Source: Eubacterium sp. UBA3720 (GTDB lineage: Bacteria > Bacillota > Clostridia > Lachnospirales > Lachnospiraceae). Taken from it: a stretch of DNA of 9,937 nucleotides. Positions 1 through 6,077 of the stretch are shown piece by piece (position 1 is the first letter of the stretch; each line of letters begins with the position of its first letter). The stretch lies in contig DFHP01000155.1 of NCBI GenBank assembly GCA_002371335.1, positions 1 through 9,937 on the forward strand. Direction: 5' to 3'. Below the pieces are notes generated by a model. The model saw nothing but the letters and a program-made list of their open reading frames with translations. It had not been told where the DNA came from and searched no databases. The position numbers and the translations under genes are program-made.

Positions 1-51
1 CAGGCACAGCAGGCGTCTCTGGCAGAGGGCGTGGGACCTATCTTCGCATAA
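1..51 (+). CDS. C-terminal end of an unidentified upstream gene (partial)
   Basis: Frame 1 is open from the window edge and ends at TAA (49-51), giving the last 16 residues QAQQASLAEGVGPIFA. Its codons (CTG, GAG, GGC, ATC, TTC) look like those of the genes in this window. No family can be recognised from so short a tail. An alternative is frame 2, which stays open to a TAA at 179-181, but its composition (runs of Arg and Ser, many unusual codons) looks less like protein. The terminator at 189-238 fits a gene ending here. Confidence 0.4.
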   Translation, partial: QAQQASLAEGVGPIFA

Positions 52-188
52 CGTAACGGATTTACTTCCGGAAGTATATCAGGGGAAGAGAGTATCCGGC
101 GTAAAAAGAGCATCCGCGGAGAGGAACTGTATCCGGTCTGAAGCAGACAGAGGTTCCGGCGGAGATCATATGATATCGTAAAAATATA
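52..188. other. Structured 3' region with no gene
   Basis: Between the upstream stop and the first terminator I see no convincing gene. It holds a perfect 14-base palindrome, TACTTCCGGAAGTA (63-76). It also holds a small nested hairpin: outer arms GGAAC (123-127) and GTTCC (153-157), inner arms GTCTG (136-140) and CAGAC (144-148) around a 3-base loop. This is probably the 3' UTR of the upstream gene; a function is not evident. Confidence 0.4.
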
Positions 189-238
189 AAAGCATCGTAT
201 TGATATATCTCAGAGGATGTCTCAATGCGGTGCTTTTT
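189..238 (+). terminator. Intrinsic terminator of the upstream gene
   Basis: A 15-base left arm (189-203, AAAGCATCGTATTGA) pairs along its whole length with 222-236 (TCAATGCGGTGCTTT), using two G-U wobbles, around an 18-base loop. The right arm runs directly into T234-T238. It separates the upstream gene from the ATP synthase operon. The T-run is also the first shared block of repeat copy 1. Confidence 0.8.
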
Positions 239-414
239 ATCTCAGTGTGAGAAGCACCCCGCTTTTCAAGCGACGGGTTATGAGAAGCTCGTCCCGATGA
301 GGATCCAATCTCTCACTGAGATAAACGCTCCGCGAGGATGCGCAGGGATTCGGTTTGGAAGATGTCAGCTGAAGCTGATCCGAATCCCTCGCCAGGTCCC
401 GCGCGAGACTTCAA
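233..414 (+). repeat. Structured intergenic repeat, copy 1 (long form)
   Basis: This 182-base stretch recurs, shorter and diverged, at 7927-8078 in the same orientation. Visible folding: a closing stem between about 236-252 (ATCTCAGTG TG AGA, with a 2-base bulge) and 311-325 (TCTCACTGAGATAAA); inside it a hairpin with arms near CGCTT and AAGCG (260-271) and another with arms CTCGT (288-292) and ATGAG (297-301). Then a strong hairpin GGGATTCGG (345-353) with CCGAATCCC (380-388), holding an inner GTCAGC/GCTGAT stem. A weaker final stem lies around 394-411. There is no plausible ORF. It could be a mobile MITE-like element or a structured RNA; neither is proven. It lies between a terminator and the operon promoter. 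Confidence 0.8.
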
Positions 415-454
415 TTATAAGATATACTTTCGTTAATACATCGTAATCTTCTTC

Positions 455-483
455 TAGACACTGTTTTGAATAACGAATATAAT
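455..483 (+). promoter_or_regulatory. Promoter of the ATP synthase operon
   Basis: TAGACA (455-460) is followed by a 17-base spacer and a perfect TATAAT (478-483), a near-consensus sigma-A promoter. Transcription would begin near 489-491, leaving a leader of about 40 bases before the first gene. This placement rules out the upstream TTG at 466 as a start codon on this transcript. No other equally good promoter was seen before the operon. Confidence 0.8.
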
Positions 484-531
484 GGTATGTGGAGAACTGA
501 ATTTACGGAAGGAACAACGGAGAAAAGGTAT

Positions 532-801
532 ATGAAAAAATGGACAGAAATATTCAAACAGCTTTCCCTTCTGTCGCAGTTCGGACTTACACTGATCATA
601 CCGCCTGTACTTTGTCTGGGACTCTGCTGGTGGCTTGCGGGAAAATTCGGACTGGGCGCATGGATATATATTCCCGGTTTTGTTTTCGGGCTGGGGGCGT
701 CCTTCATGACCGCATATAAGTTTTATGTGGCGCAGACCCGGGGTCAGGAAAGAAAATCAGAGGAAAAGAAAAACAAGCATTCATTTAATAAACACATGTA
801 G
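532..801 (+). CDS. atpZ: AtpZ/AtpI-family small membrane protein (ATPase gene 1)
   Basis: This 89-residue protein leads the operon. It has two hydrophobic segments (about residues 17-37 and 43-66) and a highly charged, Lys-rich C-terminus, the layout of the AtpZ family found just before atpI/atpB in many Firmicutes. The fold is a two-helix membrane hairpin with GLG/GAS small-residue packing in the second helix. AtpZ works with AtpI; in alkaliphilic Bacillus the pair has been linked to ATP synthase assembly or stability and to Mg2+ uptake. I chose ATG 532 because the reading frame further upstream overlaps the promoter and because an AAAGG stretch precedes it. The family match is by pattern, since sequence conservation is low. 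Confidence 0.75.
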   Translation: MKKWTEIFKQLSLLSQFGLTLIIPPVLCLGLCWWLAGKFGLGAWIYIPGFVFGLGASFMTAYKFYVAQTRGQERKSEEKKNKHSFNKHM

Positions 802-816
802 AAAGGAATCGCGCAT

Positions 817-1227
817 ATGGCTAAATTACAGCCGGCAGTACAAAAAGAGACTAAAAGAACGGCAATATTTACATTTGCCGCAGTGGCTGTCATGATTCTT
901 GTTTTTGCCATTGGGCATATGATATGGCCGGATTCGATCCCGTTTGATTACAGAGTTATACTCGGCGGGGTCTGCGGAGGCGCCGTGGCAGTGCTGAACT
1001 TTTTTATGATGGCCCTGATGGTGCAGAAAGCCGCGTCGATGGACGATCAGGATAAGGTAAAGCTTACAGTCCGCTCAAGCTATACTCAGAGACTGGCAAT
1101 GCAGATCATCTGGATGATAATCGCCATAGCGGCCCCCTGTTTTCAGTTTATTGCAGGCATTCTGCCTTTACTGTTCCCGAGCCTGGGCATCAAGCTTCGG
1201 GGAATTCTTCACTTGAATATGGAGTGA
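817..1227 (+). CDS. atpI: ATP synthase subunit I (Fo assembly accessory protein)
   Basis: This 136-residue protein has four hydrophobic segments at about residues 14-37, 46-70, 92-112 and 112-127, with a charged cytoplasmic loop (about 71-91). The position between the AtpZ-like gene and atpB, the length and the topology fit the ATP-synt_I family. In Na+-type ATP synthases (Acetobacterium, Propionigenium-derived systems) AtpI has been reported to help assemble the c-ring in the membrane; it is not part of the finished enzyme's core. A GAAAGGA ribosome binding site lies about 8 bases before ATG 817, 15 bases after the previous stop. AtpI sequences are poorly conserved, so the name rests mostly on context and topology. 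Confidence 0.8.
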   Translation: MAKLQPAVQKETKRTAIFTFAAVAVMILVFAIGHMIWPDSIPFDYRVILGGVCGGAVAVLNFFMMALMVQKAASMDDQDKVKLTVRSSYTQRLAMQIIWMIIAIAAPCFQFIAGILPLLFPSLGIKLRGILHLNME

Positions 1228-1277
1228 ATATAACGTATCTCTTTGTGAATATGCCAAGAAGGAGGTGAAAATGGTTT

Positions 1278-2036
1278 ATGAATGTTGATATTACCGGTGC
1301 AAAGATATTTTACACTGTGCCAATCGATTTTCCGATACTTGGACGTTTTCAGATCACGGAAACGCTGGTGATCAGCTGGCTGGTCATGCTCATCATTACA
1401 TTACTGTGTATCTGGCTGACCAGAGATCTGAAGGTGGAAAATATCTCAAAAAAGCAGGCGGTAGCAGAACTGCTGGTAGAGCAGGCAAATAAATTCGTTA
1501 TCGGCAACGCGGGCGAAAGATTCCGTAAGCTGATCCCGTTTGTTGCCGCATTATTTGCTACCAGTATCGTATCCAACCTGATAAGTCTTGTGGGCCTTAG
1601 AAGTCCTACGGCGGATCTCTCTACTGAGGCGGCCTGGGCAGTAGTTGTTTTTATAATGATCACGGCGCAGAAGATCAAGACGAGCGGCGTTGGAGGATAT
1701 CTGAAAGGTTTTACGACACCAATTGCCGTCATGACACCTTTCAATGTACTTTCCGAGCTGGCGACGCCGATCTCTCTGGCTTGCCGACATTTCGGAAATA
1801 TTCTGTCCGGTATCGTTATTAATACGCTGATCTATGCGGCGCTGGCTGTTGCCAGTTCGGCATTGTTGGGACTGATTCCGGGCGTGGTCGGTGATGTTTT
1901 GTCAAAGATACCGATCCTGGACGTAGGTATCCCGGCTATCCTGTCATTCTATTTTGACTGGTTTACCGGATTCATGCAGGCGTTTATTTTCTGTATGCTG
2001 ACTGTTATGTATATTGCAAATGCTGCGGAAGAGTAA
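1278..2036 (+). CDS. atpB: F1Fo ATP synthase subunit a
   Basis: This 252-residue polytopic membrane protein is the stator channel subunit that passes ions to and from the c-ring. The family signature lies at residues 159-178 (SELATPISLACRHFGNILSG); Arg170 aligns with the essential stator arginine (Arg210 in E. coli). The last helix region (about 228-250) carries the Gln-Ala-Phe-Ile-Phe motif typical of the family. Hydrophobic segments lie near 29-48, 86-106, 116-131, 172-195 and 220-248. Start choice: the GGAGG at 1261-1265 lies about 12 bases before ATG 1278, longer than usual, while an out-of-frame ATG at 1271 is better spaced (see findings). ATG 1278 gives the family-typical N-terminus. 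A 162-base gap follows before atpE. Confidence 0.95.
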   Translation: MNVDITGAKIFYTVPIDFPILGRFQITETLVISWLVMLIITLLCIWLTRDLKVENISKKQAVAELLVEQANKFVIGNAGERFRKLIPFVAALFATSIVSNLISLVGLRSPTADLSTEAAWAVVVFIMITAQKIKTSGVGGYLKGFTTPIAVMTPFNVLSELATPISLACRHFGNILSGIVINTLIYAALAVASSALLGLIPGVVGDVLSKIPILDVGIPAILSFYFDWFTGFMQAFIFCMLTVMYIANAAEE

Positions 2037-2198
2037 CCCGGCGTGAAAAAATCCCGGAAGGATCATCCGGAACACCGGATTTTCGGGAAATCCGGTCCCC
2101 TGCGGAGGACTGGATCAGGGCGTCAGTAAAGAAGATCATCTGATGCCGTATATTTAGAAATTTATAATTAAAAATAAAAATAACGGAGGAAAATTATT
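2037..2198 (+). promoter_or_regulatory. Structured leader between atpB and atpE with alternative hairpins
   Basis: This 162-base gap is by far the longest inside the operon. Hairpin A pairs ACCGGATTT (2074-2082) perfectly with AAATCCGGT (2088-2096) around a 5-base loop. Hairpin B pairs ATCCGGTCC (2090-2098) with GGACTGGAT (2107-2115), nine pairs with one wobble. They share bases 2090-2096, so both cannot form together. Neither is followed by a T-run, so this is not an obvious terminator. The last 45 bases are very A/T-rich and lead to the CGGAGG ribosome binding site of atpE, reminiscent of the translational enhancer before E. coli atpE. A perfect TATAAT (2163-2168) is also present, but the candidate -35 (CTGATG, 2140-2145) is poor, so an internal promoter is only a possibility. 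Confidence 0.55.
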
Positions 2199-2477
2199 AT
2201 GGATTTCACAATTCTTGCAAAAGGTATTGCATTGGCAGGTTGCGCAATTGGTGCTGGTCTTGCTCTGATCGCCGGCATAGGCCCCGGTATTGGTGAGGGT
2301 CATGCAGTAGCTAACGCCTGTGAGGCAATCGGACGTCAGCCGGAGTGCAAAGGTGATGTTACTTCTACAATGCTTCTTGGTTGTGCTATCGCAGAGACAA
2401 CAGGTATTTATGGTTTCGTAACAGGTCTTCTTCTGATTTTCGTTGCGCCCGGAATGTTCATGGGATACCTCGGATAA
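2199..2477 (+). CDS. atpE: F1Fo ATP synthase subunit c, predicted Na+-binding type
   Basis: This 92-residue hairpin of two membrane helices (about 5-45 and 55-88) forms the rotor ring. The polar loop RQPE (46-49) contacts gamma and epsilon. Helix 1 has the small-residue packing run GAGLALIAGIGPGIG (18-32). The ion site in helix 2 is Glu66 in AIAETTGIY (63-71). Thr67 and Thr68, with Tyr71, replace the residues of H+-type rotors and resemble the Ilyobacter Na+ motif (Glu65, Ser66, Thr67, Tyr70). The position of Ilyobacter Gln32 is Glu33 here, giving two carboxylates as described for the Fusobacterium nucleatum rotor. Na+ coupling is therefore predicted, not shown. CGGAGG precedes the start, and the leader upstream may raise expression to supply many c copies. 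Confidence 0.95.
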   Translation: MDFTILAKGIALAGCAIGAGLALIAGIGPGIGEGHAVANACEAIGRQPECKGDVTSTMLLGCAIAETTGIYGFVTGLLLIFVAPGMFMGYLG

Positions 2478-2533
2478 TTTACGGCAAAGATCTTTTGCAG
2501 TGCAATTGTTGACTGCAGACAGGAGGTATGTTC

Positions 2534-3037
2534 ATGCAGGTACAGGATTTAGTAACGCTCGTACCATGGACCTTCATTGCCCAGATCTGCAACCTTTTTA
2601 TTCAGATCTGGCTTGTAAAGAAATTCCTGCTGAAACCGATCAATGAAGTTCTCGAGAAGAGAAGACAGAAAGCAGATGCGGAGATCCGCGAAGCCGAAAA
2701 GGCAAAAACGGAAGCATATGCGATCAAGGATCAGTATGAAAGGAATATGGAAGGCGCCAGAAAACGAGCCAGTGATATGTTAAGCGACGCGCAGAAGAAT
2801 GCGGCTGCCAAAGGCGAAAAGATAGTTCGGGAAGCTGAGGCAGAAGCAGCACAGATCCGCGCGAAAGCTGCGAACGATATCGCACAGGAAAGAAAGAAAG
2901 CGATCAATGAAGCTAAAGATGAGATCGGCGGTATAGCCATGGAGATCGCAGGCAAAGTCATTGAACGTGAGATCAACGAAGATGATCATAGAAAACTGAT
3001 CGATGAATTTATAAAGAATGTAGGAGAAGCATCATGA
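2534..3037 (+). CDS. atpF: F1Fo ATP synthase subunit b
   Basis: This 167-residue peripheral stalk subunit has one N-terminal membrane helix (about 8-32, LVPWTFIAQICNLFIQIWLV) followed by a long charged coiled coil rich in Lys, Glu, Arg and Ala (about 38-150), as in all bacterial b subunits. It dimerises and holds the alpha3beta3 head against rotation. I chose ATG 2534 over ATG 2528: AGGAGG (2521-2526) is only one base from 2528 but seven from 2534. The stop overlaps the atpH start (ATGA at 3034-3037), so translation of the two stalk partners is probably coupled. Only one b-type gene is present, so a homodimer is expected. Confidence 0.94.
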   Translation: MQVQDLVTLVPWTFIAQICNLFIQIWLVKKFLLKPINEVLEKRRQKADAEIREAEKAKTEAYAIKDQYERNMEGARKRASDMLSDAQKNAAAKGEKIVREAEAEAAQIRAKAANDIAQERKKAINEAKDEIGGIAMEIAGKVIEREINEDDHRKLIDEFIKNVGEAS

Positions 3038-3573
3038 CACAGACTGCCAGAGTATATGGTGGCAGCCTGTATGACCTTGCGGTGGAAGAAAATATGACCG
3101 ACGAGATGCTCAGGGAGAGTGAAGAGATCCGGAAGATCTTCTGGGAAAACCCGGATTATCTGCATCTTCTTTCGGAGCCGGTACTGGCGAAAGAAGAGCG
3201 TATCGGTCTGATCGAGGAAGCCTTTGGCAGTTCCGCGAGCAGATATATGGTTAATTTTCTGAAGATCTTATGTGAGAGAAATATCCTGAATGAGTATTCG
3301 GGATGCGTCAGTGAATTTGTGCGCAGATATAACGCGGATCATAATATTGCGGAGGCTGTCGTAGTGACGGCTGCGAAGCTTGGAGATGATCAGATGAATG
3401 CGCTGAAGGAAAAACTTGAGGCGCAGTTTGGCAAAAAAATATATCTTTCACAGAGATTGGATGCAGGCGTGATCGGCGGACTGAAAGTCGAGCTGGAGGA
3501 TATGGAGCTTGACGGAACCGTAAAGGGCAGGCTGACCGGCATTCAGAATAAACTTAATAACATTATGATGTGA
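3034..3573 (+). CDS. atpH: F1Fo ATP synthase subunit delta
   Basis: This 179-residue soluble subunit (OSCP family) links the b dimer to the top of the F1 head. The N-terminus (ARVYGGSLYDLAVEE) matches the usual 'yAxALfelA' opening. An all-helical domain spans about 1-105, and the C-terminal domain ends in the family signature IGGLKVELEDMELDGTVKGRL (about 147-167). Length is typical (about 175-180). The start overlaps the end of atpF by 4 bases, with AGGAGA upstream within atpF. It is followed 32 bases later by atpA. Confidence 0.94.
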   Translation: MTQTARVYGGSLYDLAVEENMTDEMLRESEEIRKIFWENPDYLHLLSEPVLAKEERIGLIEEAFGSSASRYMVNFLKILCERNILNEYSGCVSEFVRRYNADHNIAEAVVVTAAKLGDDQMNALKEKLEAQFGKKIYLSQRLDAGVIGGLKVELEDMELDGTVKGRLTGIQNKLNNIMM

Positions 3574-3605
3574 TAATTTTGAAAAATTAAGGATGGTAAG
3601 GAAAC

Positions 3606-5135
3606 ATGCAATTAAAACCAGAAGAAATATCCAAGGTCATCCGCAGCCAGATCAAGCATTATGAAAACGCGATCCAGCAGAGCGAGACCGGTACTGTTCT
3701 TATGGTAGGTGATGGTATCGCCAGAGTAAGCGGCCTGACAAACTGTATGGCAGGAGAGTTGATAGAGTTTGAAGACGGCAGTTTCGGTATGGCACAGAAC
3801 CTTGAAGAGAACAGTGTTTCCATTGTACTGTTCGGTGGTGGAGAAAATATCGGCGAGGGCCAGACTGTAAAAAGAACAGGAAAGGTCGTATCTGTTCCTG
3901 TCGGTGACGCGATGATCGGACGTGTAGTAAACGCCCTTGGTCAGCCAATCGATGGAAACGGACCGATCGATACCACAGAATTCAGACCGATCGAGACAAA
4001 CGCGCCGGGTATCTGCGACAGACAGGGCGTGCATGAGCCGCTGCAGACAGGTATCAAGGCAATCGACTCTATGATTCCAATCGGAAGAGGTCAGCGTGAG
4101 CTGATCATCGGCGACCGCCAGACAGGTAAGACAACGATCGCCACAGATACGATCCTGAATCAGAAAGGTAACGGCGTTATTTGTATTTATGTAGCTATAG
4201 GACAGAAGAGATCTACGGTAGCAGCGCTTGTAGAGACCCTGAAGAAGGGCGGCGCCATGGATTACACTATCGTTGTAGCAGCTACTGCTTCCGAGGCCAG
4301 CCCGCTTCAGTATATCGTGCCTTATACGGGATGTACTATGGGAGAGTACTTCATGGCACAGGGAAAACATGTGCTGATCATCTATGATGACCTGAGCAAG
4401 CACGCTGTGGCATATCGTGCACTTTCTCTGCTGATCCGCCGTCCGCCGGGACGTGAGGCCTATCCGGGTGATGTATTCTATCTTCACTCAAGACTTCTGG
4501 AGCGTGCGGCAAAGATGGACGACGCGCACGGCGGCGGTTCTCTGACTGCACTGCCGATCATCGAGACACAGGCCGGAGATATCTCTGCTTATATCCCGAC
4601 AAATGTCATTTCCATCACGGACGGTCAGATATTCCTGGAGACGGAGCTTTTCCATTCCGGAATCATGCCGGCTGTTAACCCGGGTATCTCAGTTTCCCGA
4701 GTAGGAGGAAACGCTCAGATCAAGGCAATGAAGAAAGTTGCCGGTACTCTGAAGCTGATATATTCCCAGTACAGAGAGCTGCAGTCTTTCGCTCAGTTCG
4801 GTTCGGACCTTGACGATGATACGAAACAGCGTCTCGCACAGGGTGAGCGAATCGTTGAGGTGTTGAAACAGGATCGTAATTCTCCGATCCCTGTAGAGAA
4901 ACAGGTGGCTATTTTATATGCCGTAACGAACGGATTGCTGTTCGATATTGAAGTCAGTGATATCGGTTCCTTTGAGGAAGGTCTGTATGACTTCCTTGAC
5001 AGAGATCCGGATGGAGTAGCTGCTATGAGCGGCATCAGAAAGACAGGCGCGTTCGATAAAGATATCCAGGAGAAACTGGAGCAGTCGGTAAACAACTACA
5101 AGACCCAGTTCCTGAACACTAAAACCCGCGCTTAA
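3606..5135 (+). CDS. atpA: F1Fo ATP synthase subunit alpha
   Basis: This 509-residue subunit alternates with beta in the F1 hexamer and carries the non-catalytic nucleotide sites. Walker A is GDRQTGKT (169-176); the Walker B region is VLIIYDDLSK (256-265); the signature PAVNPGISVSRVGG lies at 355-368, with Arg365 as the arginine finger that reaches into the catalytic site on beta. An N-terminal beta-barrel (about 25-95) and a C-terminal helical domain (about 380-505) complete the standard fold, and the length is normal. AAGGA precedes ATG 3606. A long antisense frame inside this gene is a coding shadow. No damage or unusual insertion was seen. Confidence 0.98.
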   Translation: MQLKPEEISKVIRSQIKHYENAIQQSETGTVLMVGDGIARVSGLTNCMAGELIEFEDGSFGMAQNLEENSVSIVLFGGGENIGEGQTVKRTGKVVSVPVGDAMIGRVVNALGQPIDGNGPIDTTEFRPIETNAPGICDRQGVHEPLQTGIKAIDSMIPIGRGQRELIIGDRQTGKTTIATDTILNQKGNGVICIYVAIGQKRSTVAALVETLKKGGAMDYTIVVAATASEASPLQYIVPYTGCTMGEYFMAQGKHVLIIYDDLSKHAVAYRALSLLIRRPPGREAYPGDVFYLHSRLLERAAKMDDAHGGGSLTALPIIETQAGDISAYIPTNVISITDGQIFLETELFHSGIMPAVNPGISVSRVGGNAQIKAMKKVAGTLKLIYSQYRELQSFAQFGSDLDDDTKQRLAQGERIVEVLKQDRNSPIPVEKQVAILYAVTNGLLFDIEVSDIGSFEEGLYDFLDRDPDGVAAMSGIRKTGAFDKDIQEKLEQSVNNYKTQFLNTKTRA

Positions 5136-5153
5136 TAACAAAGGAGGAGCAAT

Positions 5154-6056
5154 ATGGCTTCAAACATGAAAGCGGTGAAGCTTCGTATTAAAAGTGTAAC
5201 AAATACGAGACAGATCACCAAAGCCATGGAACTTGTGGCGTCCTCCAAGCTGCGCAGGGCTAAGGACAGAGCCGACAGATGCAGACCCTACTTAAGGGAG
5301 CTGCGTCAGGCAATGAATGATATCGCGGGACAGAATACAGATTTTACGAGCGCTTACACAAAACAGTTAAATAGCGAACGCAGCTGCTGCGTGCTGATCA
5401 CAGGCGACAGAGGAATGGCGGGCGGATATAACAGTAATGTATTCAAAATGCTGGAAGCCGATATGGCCGGAAAAGAGTTCGTTGTGCTGCCGATCGGAAA
5501 AAAATCCGTTGAGTATGCCAGAAGCAAACATATTGATATCGTTACTGACGAGTTCGCTGAAGTCGCATCGATCAGCGTATCGGATTGTTTTGAGATCGCG
5601 CAGCTGCTCTGCGATCAGTATAAGAAGGGCAGCTTTGGTCATATCCAGCTGTGTTATACGTCATTTAAGTCCATGCTGAGCCAGTCGCCGGTCACATCGG
5701 CGCTTCTGCCGATCATGGATCTGAAAAATGACACTTTGCTGGATTCACAGAAAGAAGGCTCCGAGCGTAAGGATGGTTCGGAGAACGTACAGGTTAGACA
5801 TGATGTCATCTGGTATGAGCCGGATGCGGAAACAGTCTTTAACAGTATAGTTCCCGAGTTTCTTGCCGGAATGCTCTATGCCAGTGTCTGCGAGAGTCTT
5901 GCCAGCGAGCTTGCGGCAAGAAGGAACGCGATGGATGCTGCCACAAAGAACGCTGATGAGATGCTTGAACAGTTGAATCTGTATTACAACCGTGCACGTC
6001 AGGCTAGCATCACACAGGAGATCACTGAGATCGTAGCCGGCGCAGACGGCGTCTAA
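5154..6056 (+). CDS. atpG: F1Fo ATP synthase subunit gamma
   Basis: This 300-residue central shaft turns inside the alpha3beta3 head. The N-terminal helix (about 1-55) has the conserved RIKSVTNTRQITKAMELVASSKL core, slightly shortened here in description. A Rossmann-like middle contains ITGDRGMAGGYN (82-93). The C-terminal helix carries the family signature from Ala255-Arg256 to NRARQASITQEITEIV (279-294). It is slightly longer than many bacterial homologues; a charged, Ser/Glu/Lys-rich stretch at about 196-215 looks like a surface insertion in the middle domain. It starts at ATG 5154 behind AAAGGAGG, 18 bases after atpA. Confidence 0.97.
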   Translation: MASNMKAVKLRIKSVTNTRQITKAMELVASSKLRRAKDRADRCRPYLRELRQAMNDIAGQNTDFTSAYTKQLNSERSCCVLITGDRGMAGGYNSNVFKMLEADMAGKEFVVLPIGKKSVEYARSKHIDIVTDEFAEVASISVSDCFEIAQLLCDQYKKGSFGHIQLCYTSFKSMLSQSPVTSALLPIMDLKNDTLLDSQKEGSERKDGSENVQVRHDVIWYEPDAETVFNSIVPEFLAGMLYASVCESLASELAARRNAMDAATKNADEMLEQLNLYYNRARQASITQEITEIVAGADGV

Positions 6057-6077
6057 AGTACTATAAGGAGATTCACA

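Noticed and set aside
2..181. Frame 2 open reading from the left edge to TAA 179-181 as the upstream gene
   Set aside because: Its residues are rich in Arg and Ser with atypical codons, and the region holds palindromes and hairpins; the frame 1 ending at 51 looks more like real coding sequence, though this is not certain.
225..446. A 73-codon plus-strand frame
   Set aside because: It lies over the terminator arm and structured repeat copy 1; the corresponding frame is not preserved in copy 2.
466..531. Longer AtpZ-like start at TTG 466 or ATG 487
   Set aside because: Both overlap or sit at the -10 and start region of the operon promoter; ATG 532 has a better ribosome binding site and gives a family-typical length.
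2528..2533. Start of subunit b at ATG 2528
   Set aside because: AGGAGG ends one base before it, too close for initiation; ATG 2534 has a 7-base spacing.
2443..2646. A 67-codon frame across the atpE-atpF junction
   Set aside because: It overlaps the end of atpE and the start of atpF in another frame, with no homology that I recognise.
3612..4487. A 291-codon open frame on the minus strand inside atpA
   Set aside because: It is fully antisense to a highly conserved subunit, rich in Cys, Ser and Arg with no recognisable domain, and reflects codon bias of atpA.
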